A stretch of 64,000 nucleotides of DNA from Charina bottae (GCA_023362775.1 JALMGJ010000026.1:2397501-2461500), one strand, 5' to 3'. Positions 41,401-53,462 are shown, numbered from the stretch's first letter. Numbers and translations are program-made. The notes: a model not told the origin generated them from the sequence alone.

Positions 41401-44400
41401 TGTTTCCTCTATGAAGCTTGTTGTGAGAACCTTCTTTCTTTTTGAACTGAGGGGAACCCCGTCTAGCACCCCAAGATGGTATTTGCCTCTTAGCAGGTTT
41501 TCGTTTTAATCGGTTCAATCGTGTCCGATTCTCGGAGACTGCCTGGACAAGTCCCTGCAGTTCTCTTGGCAAGGATTTTCGGAAGGGGTTTGCCCTTGCC
41601 TCCCTCCTGGGGCTGAGAGAGAGTGACTGGCCCAAGGTCACCCAGCCGGCTTTCGTGCCTAAGGCGGGACTAGAACTCTCAGTCTCCTGGTTTGCCATTG
41701 CCTCCTTCCTGGGGCTGAGAGAGAGTGACTGGCCCAAGGTCACCCAGCCGGCTTTCGTGCCTAAGGCGGGACTAGAACTCTCAGTCTCCTGGTTTGCCCT
41801 TGCCTCCTTCCTGGGGCTGAGAGAGAGTGACTGGCCCAAGGTCACCCAGCTGGCTTCGTGCCTAAGGTGGGACTAGAACTCTCAGTCTCCTGGTGTCTAG
41901 CCTGGTGCCTTAACCACGACACCAAACTGGTTCTCTCTTAGCAGTAGCGTTATTTAATTGAAATGGCTTTTTAAAAATATTTCAATATAAACCAAATCTA
42001 GGTTCCGTTGTCCTCACCCATTTCTTTCCTTTTTGTGTGAACGTTGCATTTGAATGAAGTTTAAACCCAACCTCTGCCACCTCATTTAAGTATTCCATCT
42101 TAAATATTTTAATATAAATGTTTTGCTTAGTTATTTTGCTTTCCCCATGTTGCTTTTTAAAATAATTTTACTGGATGCTTTAATTATAATGCGACTGGTG
42201 TTTTATTTTTAATTTTCTCCCCATCGCGTCTTTTAAAAGTTTTGTAGTGAATATTTGAGCATTAATATTTAATATATTAGAGAGCCAGTTTGGTGTAGCG
42301 GTCAAGGCACCAGGCTAGAAACCGGGAGGCCATGAGCTCTAGTCCCGCCTTGGGCACGAAGCCAGCTGGATGACCTTGGGCCAGTCACTCTCCATCAGCC
42401 CTAGGAAGGAGCCAATGGCAAACCAGGAGTCTTGGAGTTCTAGTTCCGCCTTAGGCACGAAAGTCGGCTGGGTGACCTTGGGCCAGTCACTCTCTCTCAG
42501 CCCTAGGAAGGAGCCAATGGCAGACCAGGAGACTGAGAGTTCTAGTCCCACCTTAGGCACGAAAGCCGGCTGGGTGACCTTGGGCCAGTCCATCTTTCAG
42601 CCCTAGGAAGGAGCCAATGGCAAACCAGGAGTCTTGGAGTTCTAGTCCCGCCTTAGGCACGAAAGCTGGCTGGGTGACCTTGGGCCAGTCACTCTCTCTC
42701 AGCCCCAGGAAGGAGGCAATCGCAAACCACTTCCGAAAAACCTTGCCAAGAAAACTGCAGGGACTTGTCCAGGCAGCCTCCAAGAATCAGACATGAATGA
42801 ATGGATTAATTTTTTAAAAATATATTAATAGCAATACATTACTATTTAAACAGAAGAAATAGATGTTATTATAAAAAGACTGGTTAAAGACCGGCAGTCT
42901 ACTGAGCTGTAGACTGCCGGTCTGCAGTTCGAACCCCGCAGAACGAGGTGAGCTCTCGTTGCTAGTCCCAGCTCCTGTCAACCCAACAGTTCGAAAGCTT
43001 AGCAAGTAGATAAATGGGTACCACCTTAAGTGGGAGAATTTGCTGGCGTCCTGTCGGGGGGCGCCCACCGAACAGAGAAGATCTCGTGAATGGCGGCGGC
43101 GACGACGGATCCCAAAACAGCAACATCCAGGACGTCAGCAGCCGGCTCCGACGCAAGGTGGGACATGTAGTCCAGTATCCACGGAAGAGTCGGTTCCCTT
43201 ACCCCTTACAATTGTGTCGCGACACACAGTTTGGAAAGCTATGCGATAGCCATTCACTGACCATTCTTTCTCCTCTATTTGCCCCCCACCCCATCTGCTT
43301 TCTTTCTTTGTTTTATTTATTTATTTATTTATTTATTTAATCGTATTTCTTCACCGCCCATCTCGTTACAAACAACTCTTTTACCAGCCCTTTTGATTTT
43401 CCAGAGATACCTACCATTAATACGATATTGCAGCCGACTCTTGTCCCGAAGGAGGATCCCTTCTGTGAGCTGTTGAAAAAAAAAAGATTCAGGAATTGCT
43501 TTCATAACATCTTTGCAGAGCTTAGGGAAGCCTCTTCTGTCAGACAGAACAGAAATAAATGTCCATGCAATTGGGCACTTAAAAATTAAAAGATTCCCCA
43601 ATGGAAATATCTAGATCAGTGTTTCTCAATCTTGCTGGCTGGGGAATTCTGGGAGTTGAAGTCCACACATCTTAAAGTTGCCAAGATTGAGAAACACTGA
43701 CCTAGATAATAGTTCAGTAGATAGATGGCATGATAAGATCTGGTCTATAGCTTTGCTTGAAAAATTATCTGATAAAACACATTGTGTGGCAAGGCAAAGT
43801 AATATATTGTTGTTTTGCAAGAGACGGTGGGTTTTCATTGCTTACATAAGGTATAAGCATCCTGGCAACAGCTTGCATCAAAAATCAGGGGTGTGTTAAA
43901 ATGTGCCAGCCCTACGTAATGTTTTAAAATTTAAATAATCATTGGCGATCACTCATAGCCGAGTAAGATTGTCTTCCAAAGGTAAAGTTTTAACAGTGGA
44001 TCCGTAAGTGGCTATAAAGGCCAATTCTGGATCCGCACAACCTCCCACAATGAGGGCATAGGTTTCCGGGTGGGAGATGGTTGCGATGAGGGTTTGCCTG
44101 ACGTGCCTTCCTCTTAGCTCGTTTCTCCCTTTCGCCCTGTACTCGTGCTTCTTCAAACTCCGTAGCGCCTTTAATAAAGGCTGACCTCCAATTGAAACGC
44201 TCATGAGTTAGGGCTTCCCAGTTCTCAATGCTGATATTACATTTTTTAAAATTAGCTTTGAGAGTATCTTTGAATCTCTTTTGCTGTCCACCAATATTCC
44301 GTTTTCCATTCTTAAGTTGGGAGTAAAGTAGCTGCTTTGGAAGACGATGGTCAGGCATTCGAACAACATGACCGGTCCAGCGAAGTTGATGTTGGACGAT

Positions 44401-47400
44401 CATTGTTTCAATGCTGGTGGTTTTCGCTTCTTCTAATACGCTAACATTAGTCCGCATATCTTCCCAAGTAATTTGCAGAATTTTTCGGAGGCAGCGTTGA
44501 CGGAATCTTTCAAGAAGTTGGAGGTGGCGTTTGTAGAGGGTCCATGTTTCACAGGCGTACAGAAGGGTTGGTAGTACAATGGCTTTGTAAACAAGCATTT
44601 TGGTCTCCCTGCGAATGTCCCGATCCTCAAACACTCTACGCTTCATTCGGGAGAAAGCTACACTCGCAGAGCTCAGGCGATGCTGAATTTCAGCGTCGAT
44701 GTCAGCTTTTGTAGATAGATGGCTGCCGAGATCAGAAAAGTGGTCGACATTTTCTAGTGACACACCTTTAAGCTGGATTGATGGTGCTGCGGAGGGATTG
44801 GTTCGAACTTGCTGGTAAAGCACTTTGGTTTTTTTAATGTTAATCGAGAGGCCGAGCTTTTCATATGCTTCTGCAAAGATGTTTAGGATAGTTTGAAGAT
44901 CTTCTTCAGAGTGTGCACAGACTACGTTTATTTATTTATTTATTTATTTATTTATCCTATTTATACCCCGCCTATCCCCTCCCTACTGGAGGACTCTAGG
45001 CGGCTTACAACAACATCAGTACATTTTTCCAATTATACATCACATATCATTTGTAAATTTACCGCGCGATAGGGAGGAGGGCAGGGAACCGGCTCTTCGG
45101 CTGCAGGCACTGGACTACAAGCCCCAACATGCCTCGCTTCTGTGCCGGCTGCTGACGTCCAGGAAGCTGTTCTTTTTCCGGATCCGTCGTCCTCCGCCGT
45201 CATCACCGGGATTCCCTAGGTCTTCTTCGGAACGAGGACGACCCTCCGCTGGACGCCGGCAAATTGACCCACGAAGTGGTACCCATTTATCTACTCGCAT
45301 ATGCTTTCGATCCGCTGGGTGGGCGGAAGCTGGAGCTAGTGGCGGGAGCTCACCCCACCCCGCGGTTTCGAACTGCCGACCTTATGGTCGGCAGACTAAC
45401 GGCTCAGCGGTTTAACCTGCTGAGCCACCGCGCTACGTTATCATCAGTATATTGAAGTTCTATAACAGAAGTTGTAGTTACCTTATTTTTTGCTTTCAGC
45501 CTACTAAGATTAAAAAGCTTTCCATCTGTTCGATATATAATTTCTACACCAGTAGGAAGTTTCTCTTCAACAAGGTGTGTAATCATAGCGATGAAGATAG
45601 CAAATAAGGTTGGAGCAATAACACATCCCTGTTTAACGCTGGATTCCACTTTAAATGGATCGCTTTGAGAGCCATTGTTATTCAGGATTGTTGCCATCAT
45701 GTCGTCATGGAGTAACCGCAAGATGTTCACAAATTTATCAGGGCATCCAATTTTCAGAAGGATGGTCCAGAGAGCAGTACGATTTACAGTATCAAAAGCT
45801 TTAGTCAGATCAATAAACGCCATGTACAGAGGGCAGTTTTGCTCCTTGCATTTTTCTTGAAGCTGTCGTGCAGTGAAGATCATATCCACTCTTCCCCTGG
45901 AAGGGCGGAAGCCATTTTGTGTTTCAGGGAGGATGTCTTCTGATACAGATAGGAGACGGTTTGTGATGATCTTTGCCAGGATTTTGCCTGATGTGGCTAG
46001 AAGGGAGATGCCTCGATAGTTTCCACAGTCTGTTCTATCACCCTTTTTAAAGAGAGTGATAATTATGGCATCCCTAAAGTCTGCTGGAATCTCCTCCCTC
46101 ATCCAGATTTTTTCGATGAGCTTATGAAGTTGTTGTGTAAGTTCAGGCCCGCCTTCTTTAAAGACTTCAGCAGGAATCCCATCAGGTCCACTAGCTTTGT
46201 TATTTTTCATTTGTTTAGTGGCTTTACTGACTTCCTCCAAACTAGGGGGTACTGCAAGCTCATCTCTTATTTGTTTTTGCGGGATTTGCAAGAAGACTTC
46301 ATCAGCCACAGTAGAGTGACGATTAAGGAGATTGTAGTAATGCTCTTTCCAGCGCAGTGCAATAGACTCTTTGTCCTTTAGAAGTTTAGCACCATCTACT
46401 GAGCGTAAGGGATTTGTACCATGGTTTGTTGGTCCATAGATGGCCTTTATGGCATTAAAAAAGCCCCGTGCATCATGAGCATCTGCAAAATGTTGGGTTT
46501 CTTGGGCTTTTTTTATCCACCATATGTTCTTAAGTTCTCTAGTTCTTCTTTGGACTTCTGCCTTTGCACTGGCATAGATTTTTTTCTTAACGGCACAGTT
46601 AATATCTTTTTGCCATATCTGGAAGGCTTTCCTTTTCTTGTCAATAATATGTTCAATCTCACTATCGTTCTCATCAAACCAGTCCTGATGTCTCTTAGTT
46701 TGGTATCCGATAGTTTGTTCACAGGCTGAAATAATAGAAGTCTTCAATTTAACCCAGTGTTCCTCAACATTTTCAGGAAGTTCCATAGGCAGATGTTCCT
46801 TGAGAGTTGATTGAAAGCAAGCTCGTTTGATAGAATCTTGAAGGGCCAGTGTATTCATTTTACGCCTTGGTTTTCTTCCTTGGAGCCTACGATGAGGGAC
46901 AATCTTTATGGCCATTGTGGATCGAATTAATCGATGGTCTGTCCAGCAGTCATCGGCGCTCGTCATGGCTCTGGTGAGAAGTACATCACGGCGATCTCTA
47001 GCACGGACAATTACATAATCTAAAAGATGTCAGTGCTTGTAAAGCACTGTAAAATGTACAATTTACAACATTGTAAAGATGTACAGTGCTTGTAAAAAAA
47101 AACCAGTAATGTTTTAAAATTTAAATAATAATATTAATAATACTGTGGAGTCCTTGGTGCTCTCTGAGCCTTGTCGTTTTCTTGCAGATGTTTCATTGCC
47201 AGGCTAGGCAACATCTTCAGTGCGAAAAATTATTATTATTATTTTATATATAATATTATTATTTTATAATAATAATAATTATTAAAATATTAATAATAAT
47301 GAAAAGTTCCTCTGGGTAATAGGGTCCAACTCTCCTATTTATCAGGGACAGTATTCATCATCTCTTTTGCCCATTTTTCTGCCTGCTGGAAAGGCCTCCA

Positions 47401-50400
47401 AGCTTATGGCGCCAGTTTGCAACAATTATTATTTAATTTAACAATTATTTGCAACAATAAAACAATTTTTTTATTCCTCGCTGGTCCGTTTCTGCACAAG
47501 CATTTGCCACCTTCCAGTAGTATACTAAAAAGTCCCATACAGCCTATGGCTCTTCTTCCCATTATTTTGTTGTTTATTCGTTCAGTCGCTTCCGACTCTT
47601 CGTGACTTCATGGACCAGCCCACGCCAGAGCTTCCTGTCGGCCATCGCCACCCCCAGCTCCCCTAAGGTCGAGTCCGTCACCTCCAGAATATCATCCATC
47701 CATCTTGCCCTTGGTCGGCCCCTCTTCCTTTTGCCTTCCACTTTCCCTAGCATCAGCATCTTCTCCAGGGTATCCTGTCTTCTCATTATGTGGCCAAAGT
47801 ACTTCAGTTTTGCCTTTAATATCATCCCCTCAAGTGAGCAGTCTGGCTTTATTTCCTGGAGTATGGACTGGTTTGATCTTCTTGCAGTCCAAGGCACTCT
47901 CAGAATTCTCCTCCAACACCACAGTTCAAAAGCATCTATCTTCCTTTGCTCAGCCTTCCTTATGGTCCAGCTCTCGCAGCCATAGGTTACTACGGGGAAT
48001 ACCATTGCTTTAACTATGCGGACCTTTGTTGTCAGTGTGATGTCTCTGCTCTTAACTATTTTATCGAGATTTGTCATTGCTCTCCTCCCAAGAAGTAGAC
48101 GTCTTCTGATTTCCTGGCTGCAGTCAGCGTCTGCAGTAATCTTTGCGCCTAGAAATACAAAGTCTGTCACTGCCTCCACTTTTTCTCCCTCTATTTGCCA
48201 GTCATCGATCAAGCTGGTTGCCATAATCTTGGTTTTTTTGAGGTTTAACTGCAACCCAGCTTTTGCACTTTCTTCTTTCACCTTCATCATAAGAGTCTAC
48301 CATGGTAGAGATGGGCGGGGATAAATCAATCAAACAAACAAACAAACAAATAAATAAGGCTCCTCAGCTCCCCCTCGCTTTTAGCCATCAAATTGGTATC
48401 ATTCATCTCCATGAATTGCTGGAGTCTACCTTGCAATATCTTGATAATTACCTTACTGGCATGTGAAATAAGTGCCACTGTTCGATAGTTTGAACATTCT
48501 TTACTGTTTCCCTTTTTTGGTATGGGGATATAAGTTGATTTTTTCCAATCTGATGGCCATTCTTGTGTTTTCCAAATTTGCTGGCATATGGCACGCATCA
48601 CCTTGACAGCATCATCTTGCAAGATTTTAAACAGTTCAGCTGGGATACCGTCGTCTCCTGCTGCCTTGTTATTAGCAATGCTTCTTAGGGCCCATTCAAC
48701 CTCACTCTTCAGGATGTCTGGCTCTAACTCACTGACCACACTGTCAAAGCTATCCCCGATATTATTATCCTTCCTGTACAGATCTTCCGTATATTCTTGC
48801 CACCTTTTCTTGATCTCTCTTCCCATTATACAGATGAGGAAAACTGAGGCCACAGCAAACCGTGTTGCCCCAGGCAAGGGCCTTACCTTTCCCATTGGCA
48901 GCATGTAGAGCAGGGCTTGGAATCCTACCCAAGCCAGGACCAGGGCGAAGTCGGGGGGGCTCCAGAGGGAGCGGAGCGAGGGCAATGGGTGGGGCAGGGT
49001 CAGCACGCTGGCCTGCTCTGTCCGGCAGATCAGCAGCAGGTAGAAGACTGTGGCGGGCATCAAGGCAGTCAGGAGGGCAGCCCCTGCAAGGAGGAGGACG
49101 GGCTGTTAGGAGGAGGGAGAAGGGTGGGAACCAGGGAAGGCTGGCGCCCCCCAAGATGGCGACGCCCCTGATTGCACAACCGGTATCAGTTTCCCCATTT
49201 TCAAAAGGGCAGGCAAAGATTACTCCAAGGTAATCAATAAAAGTCACTTGCCCAAGAGTCAAGTCTCCCCTCAACCACGGAAGCACTTCGGGGGACCTTG
49301 GGCCAGTCCCTCTCTCTCACCCCCAAAAGTCAGGCTGGCCCAGCGGAGAAGGTGCCGGACTAGAAGAAGGATGTTCTGGGTTCAAATCCCCCCTCAGTGG
49401 TGGGAGCTCCCTGGGGGACCTTGAGCCAGTCCCTCTCTTTCAGCCCAGCCTAATTTGCAGGATTGGTGGAATAGGAAAAATGTGAGGAGGGAGTAGAGGA
49501 AAGGCTGAAAATACATCTGAAATATACAAATACTAAAATGCATAAAACCTGTTGGGATTTTTTTTTAGGGGGGGGGTTGGCAAAAGCTTCCCAGGTTGAA
49601 TTTCCCTACCCAGTATTGAAAGCACTGGGGACCTGTTAGAAAATAGGCTTCCATCCACCCATCTGATGCATCTTGACACCTCCAATGTTTCATTAGAAAC
49701 AATTAGCAATTAATTAATTAGTTAGATTGGCATGCCACTTTTTTTTTTCAGGAGGTAAAGGCTGTGTACACAATGCTCCCTCTGTTTCCCTGTCACAACA
49801 ACCCTGTGAGGTAGGTTGGGCTGAGAGAGATCAACTAGCTACAGGTAGTCTTCACTCAATGACCCAAATTGGGACTGGAATTTCGGTTGGTAAGCAAAGC
49901 GGTCATTAAGCGAACACAACCTGATTTTACGACCTTTTCTGTGGTGGTCGTTAAGCGAATCACTGCAGGCATTAAGCGGACCATGTGGTCATTAAGTGAA
50001 TCACACGGTTCCCCGTTGATTTTGTTTGCCAGAAGCCGGCCGGGAAGGTAAAAAATGGTGATCATATGACCACGGGACACTGCGACAGTCATAAATGCGA
50101 ACCAGTTGCCAAGCGCCCAAATCGTGATCACATGACAGGGGGACGCTGCAACAGCCGTAAGTGTAAGAACTGGTCATAAGTCGGTTTTTCCAGCACTGTT
50201 GTAACTCTGAACCGTCACTAAACAAATGGTTGTTAAGCGAGGACTACTTGTAAAAGGGAGTTTCTGCGGCCAAGGATGGACTTGAATCGTCTCCCTGATG
50301 CCAGTCCTGCACCTTCCCCCCACTGGTTTTCAGGAGCTTTAATTCTTGTGTGAATCAAGGAAACTCTGAAAGGAGGCTTAAAATTTTTGCAAAATTACAT

Positions 50401-51595
50401 TGCAATCTTTTAGGGGTTCTAGATTTTTTTTTTTACAAAGCTTTAGTTTTCATTACCCCCTATCTTAAGGTTGCCAGTGCATCATTCCATTTCAGCTCTT
50501 GTGTTTCTGTAACAGCAGCCCCGCTTGCATCTATTGGTAGGCAATGGCGTTTACTTCCAAGGATCACTTGCCAATTTCTACAAATTAGCGAGAATTTAAA
50601 GGTGTGAGGTCTCAGCAGACAGCAGTGCCTGGCTGAACGTGTCTGGGCTTGGAAGCTAAGTAGGATAGAACCTAGTTCATATTTGGATAGGAGGCCACCA
50701 GGAAATCCCAGGTTAGACAGGGAAGTTAAAAGCATCCTGGAAGCAATTTCTTTTGGTTGAAACATTTTGCTACTTGTCCAAGTAGCTTCTTCAGTCTTGG
50801 ACTGAAGAACTTGGACAAGCAGCGAAACGTTTCAACCAAAAGAAAGAAATCCAGTTGCCATGACTCAACCTACAGACAATTCCACCTGGATGACTGAGAA
50901 TCTTCATCGACATCCTGGAAGCAAGCAATGACAAATGACTTCTGTGTACTGGCCAAGAAAAGTGCATGGGGCTCAACTCCAGGGACAGGTTGCTTCTTTT
51001 TAAAGATGTGAAAGTGGGAAATCGGCAACTGTTATGACACCCTTATCATTCCAGGGATTGCCTTTCTACTTTGGCACCGGAGAAAAGAAGCCACCTGCTT
51101 AATTTAGCTGCATTTCCTGGACGCACGCCATGCACCCACCCAGAAACTAACCAAACAAAAAATGCATTTCGCCAGCAAAAAAGGTTAAAATTAACCAGGC
51201 TTAGCATTGTTGGATGAATGGATGAACACCATCTTATATTTTCCTCATTGCCAGCTTTCTAATGGTCAAGCACACTTCTTAACTCAAGGTAGCTAAGCTA
51301 CCCCTTTCCTTTCTTTAACCCCTTTTAGTACCAGCCAAACCAGCGACACCATAGCTAGATATTCCAAGAATTTGCAAAAGTTCCTAATTTGGAGAGGTTC
51401 CTTTTTATGGCTTAGAAGCTAAGGTAGTTACCTAGCAGGTAAAGATAGGGAAAACAAGGTAATCTCTTTCTTAAAGAGGAGGGATTAGAAGGGATGGTGA
51501 AACTCGGAGATCGGCTCCCCACCCCAATTGTCCCCCTTACCGAATACACCCCCAAACTCCAGTTCTTTGGTCCGGGGCACCTTCAGTCGATCCAT
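35418..51595 (-). CDS. TM7SF2: TM7SF2, delta(14)-sterol reductase
   Basis: An ER membrane enzyme (ERG24/LBR family) that reduces the C14 double bond of sterol intermediates with NADPH in cholesterol synthesis. Minus-strand exons in transcript order: 51595-51541 (exon begins 51708), 49083-48887, 43469-43415, 41078-40884, 40396-40293, 39115-38996, 37730-37562, 36708-36628, 35791-35669, 35578-35418. They join in phase to 1260 nt, 419 aa (human 418). Landmarks are [83 protein letters not shown] and HREARDE, with end YRIFPYLY. Several long hydrophobic helices are visible, and the sterol-reductase motifs are intact. The exon 8 donor is GTTTGT, weaker than the others. Introns 2 and 3 are loaded with LINEs and SINEs. 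Confidence 0.96.
37350..37392. mobile_element. Truncated TA-type MITE end
   Basis: caggcagtcctcacttaatg followed by accatttgttcaattta. Only one terminus remains. Confidence 0.55.
39780..40170. mobile_element. TA-flanked palindromic MITE in TM7SF2 intron 5
   Basis: caggtggtcctcgcttaatg to its inverse, TA on both sides. It lies 123 nt downstream in plus coordinates, towards exon 5 (40293). Confidence 0.87.
41510..41935 (-). mobile_element. tRNA-derived SINE with three tandem modules, TM7SF2 intron 3
   Basis: A unit of about 112 bp (ggggctgagagagagtgact ... tggtttgccattgcctcctt) is repeated three times between about 41590 and 41885. It ends in the head ccacgacaccaaactggttc. Confidence 0.85.
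42281..42790 (+). mobile_element. tRNA-derived SINE with four tandem modules, TM7SF2 intron 3
   Basis: Forward copy beginning gagagccagtttggtgtagc. The module ending ttgggccagtcactctc is repeated about four times. It faces the reversed copy at 41510-41935. Confidence 0.85.
42880..43195 (+). mobile_element. tRNA-headed SINE with a divergent 3' half
   Basis: The head has tgcagttcgaaccccgcaga. The 3' half (ccaaaacagcaacatccagg) is shared, reversed, with the SINE at 44936-45432. Confidence 0.65.
43617..43699. mobile_element. Palindromic hAT-like MITE, family E, right-arm copy
   Basis: Ends cagtgtttctcaa and ttgagaaacactg. Duplication atctagat/acctagat (43609-43616, 43700-43707; 7 of 8). Part of the left arm is deleted. 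Confidence 0.85.
43940..47030 (-). mobile_element. Non-LTR retrotransposon (LINE), 5'-truncated, interrupted by a SINE
   Basis: Minus strand; it lies in TM7SF2 intron 2. An intact 500-codon stretch (46966 to about 45433) covers the end of the endonuclease (TDHRLI) and the reverse transcriptase ([43 protein letters not shown]). After the SINE the frame resumes ([13 protein letters not shown]) and continues to 43990 with a thumb-like region ([21 protein letters not shown]) and a Cys/His end ([22 protein letters not shown]). I cannot fix the clade; it is distinct from the BovB copy nearby. Confidence 0.85.
44936..45432 (-). mobile_element. SINE inserted in the LINE reverse transcriptase
   Basis: Minus strand. 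The head is gtggctcagcaggttaaacc, with the B-box-like gttcgaaacc and a 3' end of TTTA repeats. The 7-bp duplication ctacgtt flanks it (44929-44935, 45433-45439). Confidence 0.8.
47566..48818 (-). mobile_element. BovB/RTE LINE, 5'-truncated with internal deletion
   Basis: Flanked by the 11-bp duplication cttcccattat (47555-47565, 48819-48829). The protein remnants are typical of Bov[35 protein letters not shown] and [15 protein letters not shown], then [20 protein letters not shown] and [12 protein letters not shown]. The fingers/palm part between LQQF and [10 protein letters not shown] is missing, including the catalytic YADD. A TTTA/CAAA-tailed module of about 60 bp sits at 48290-48357. Confidence 0.88.
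49260..49480 (+). mobile_element. Degenerate tRNA-derived SINE
   Basis: It keeps gaccttgggccagtccctct twice and gttctgggttcaaatcccc as a B-box-like segment. Confidence 0.5.
49842..50250. mobile_element. TA-flanked palindromic MITE in TM7SF2 intron 1 of the coding part
   Basis: caggtagtcttcactcaatg to cgaggactacttg with TA flanks. Confidence 0.85.
50625..50725 (+). repeat. 5S rRNA-like SINE fragment
   Basis: ggcttggaagctaagtagga and tttggataggaggccaccag follow the 5S rRNA 3' half with many substitutions. A 5S-derived SINE is more likely than a functional gene. Confidence 0.6.
50742..50905. repeat. Inverted repeat, possible Penelope-like element end
   Basis: ttcttttggttgaaacattt ... gcgaaacgtttcaaccaaaa forms a hairpin around a second palindrome (cttcagtcttggactgaag). 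It is followed by ccacctggatgactgagaat, which recurs inverted at 58136-58160. Confidence 0.5.
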
Positions 51596-51708
51596 TTTCT
51601 CTCTGAGCTCAGACCCAGGAGTGTCTTCGGTTGAAACTTTCCACCAGCGGAGAACTCCTGCGCCTGTTCTGTGCCTTGATCTGCATTAAAGCCAGGCACC
51701 TTCCGGAT
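51596..51708 (-). other. TM7SF2: TM7SF2 5'UTR part of exon 2
   Basis: On the minus strand a strong acceptor (ttctttccccag) ends at 51709. It leaves 113 nt of leader before the ATG at 51595. This pairs with the upstream donor at 57883/57884. Confidence 0.65.
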
Positions 51709-52198
51709 CTGGGGAAAGAATCCAGTTTGGTCAGATTGCCGTCCCGTTCTACAGTGCCCCCTCTGTGCACGTTGCCCCTTACTACAGCTGGAAGGTTAGA
51801 GACCCTGAATATTTTCGCTCTCCAGCTGGCTGATCCACTTCCAATTTAAGTCCATGAAGAATAGATTTTGTCTTGGCAGAAGTGGGCCTGTGCCTGTGTG
51901 CAGCTGGGGTTGTAACTCTAGCCAGGTTGCCTTCTGTTTTTAGAAATTAATCACAAAGGGAACATGCAAAGTCCCTTGCACAGGGTTAACAAAGGCGAAC
52001 CGGGGTGGGCCTCCCCCTCCTTTGAGATTTTTAACTGCTGGTTGGGATTCAAGAATACAGGGCAAGCCTTTCACCATGCAGCTCTCGTGTTTTTATCCAT
52101 GGGTGTCCAAGTGTGTCTGTGTAATACTGTAGTCAATTATGCCACATGTTTTGCATTTTGGAAAAGCACTCTATTATAAAGGCCTAGTTTCTCTAATC

Positions 52199-52304
52199 CA
52201 GTGTTTCTCAACCTTGGCAACTTTAAGATGTGTGGACTTCAACTCCCAGAATTCTGAGAGTTGAAGTCCACACATCTTAAAGTTGCCAAGGTTGAGAAAC
52301 ACTG
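52199..52304. mobile_element. Palindromic hAT-like MITE, family E, upstream of TM7SF2 exon 2
   Basis: A near-perfect hairpin, cagtgtttctcaaccttgg to its inverse, with exact duplication ctctaatc at 52191-52198 and 52305-52312. It lies in TM7SF2 intron 1 if the proposed noncoding exon is right. Confidence 0.92.
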
Positions 52305-52914
52305 CTCTAATCACTCTGCAATGCTAGAAGGGAGTTCATACCACCAGGATCCCAGTCTCACAGGAAAGTGAGTGTATGCAGAGCTTCAGCCATTGATAAA
52401 CAGATCTGACCGTGGGAACCAAGAAGTTGCAATGAACTTGGCACCTCCTAAGTGATGCGGCCTCCAAGCCTGGGTTTACACAGCATACCAAACCATGGTT
52501 GGTTTCAAATAGTATTCGAAGAAGCTATTGAGGGCCAGTTCACATGTAAGGCTGTCCTAAACCATGGTTCACAAACCACAGCAAGGGGAATCACACAAGA
52601 CCCTAACCTGAAACCAAAGCAACTGTGTGCCAACATAGGCTTGCACTGGTTTCAAGAAAGACATCCTAACTTTAGGCTACATCTTAACCCAAAGAGCACA
52701 TATACACAACAGACACACAGACACCAGATCTGAATTAACGTACCTGGTACGTAGCTAAAACTTAAGTTATTTTGGCTTGTACACAAAGCACATTTAACTA
52801 AATCAGTTACAAACCAAGCAGATGCATACTACTTTTAACTTTCTCTTCGATTGGTACTTTTAACTTTATCTGGTTTGCTTTGGTTCTGTGATTTAGGATA
52901 GAGCAAATTCAGCC

Positions 52915-53220
52915 TGAGAGCCAATTTGGTGTCGTGGTTAAGGCACCAAGCTAGAAACTGGGAGATGGTGAGTTTATTTTTATTTATTTATTTATTTATT
53001 TTTCAACTTCTATCACCGCACCATCTCCCCCAAAGGGGACTCTGGGCGGTTTCTAGTCCCGCCTTGGGCACGAAGCCAGGCAGGTGACCTTGGGCCAGTC
53101 CCTCTCTCTCAGCCCCGGGAAGGAGGCAATGGCAAACCCCTTCTGAAAAACCTTGCCAAGAAAACTGCAGGGACTTGTCCAGGCAGTCTCTAAGAATCGG
53201 ACACGATTGAACAGATTTTA
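52915..53220 (+). mobile_element. tRNA-derived SINE interrupted by a TTTA-tailed module
   Basis: Head gagagccaatttggtgtcgt. A 75-bp tail module (about 52975-53050, ccatctcccccaaaggggac) sits in the B-box region; the rest follows (tctagtcccgccttgggcac). Confidence 0.75.
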
Positions 53221-53317
53221 AAAAAAATACTCAGCCTGTCTCTTATTTATTTATTGTGGGATTTCTATGCTGCCAGTATCACACATGGACTATCAGGCTC
53301 ATCTATGTTCTAATTCA

Positions 53318-53462
53318 GGAGTGTCTGCAAGGTGTGGTCAAAAAAGTCAAGATGGTAGCCATGGTGGTACAATCAAAGCTCTGCCCCTATTTAGTGTGTG
53401 CCGAGGAATGGCACTTCAATTGCACTGTTGTGGCCACCATCTTGACTTTTTTGACCAAACCC
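53318..53462. repeat. Palindromic MITE-like repeat
   Basis: gtggtcaaaaaagtcaagat pairs with atcttgacttttttgacc near its other end. Related pieces lie at about 38900-38960 and 58505-58580. Confidence 0.65.

Noticed and set aside
45404..46966. 520-codon open frame as a host gene
   Set aside because: It carries endonuclease/reverse-transcriptase motifs and continues, after a SINE, into the rest of a LINE. Only residues up to the QYTDD region belong to the element.
50625..50725. Functional 5S rRNA gene
   Set aside because: Too many substitutions, no complete 5' half and no terminator of clear form.
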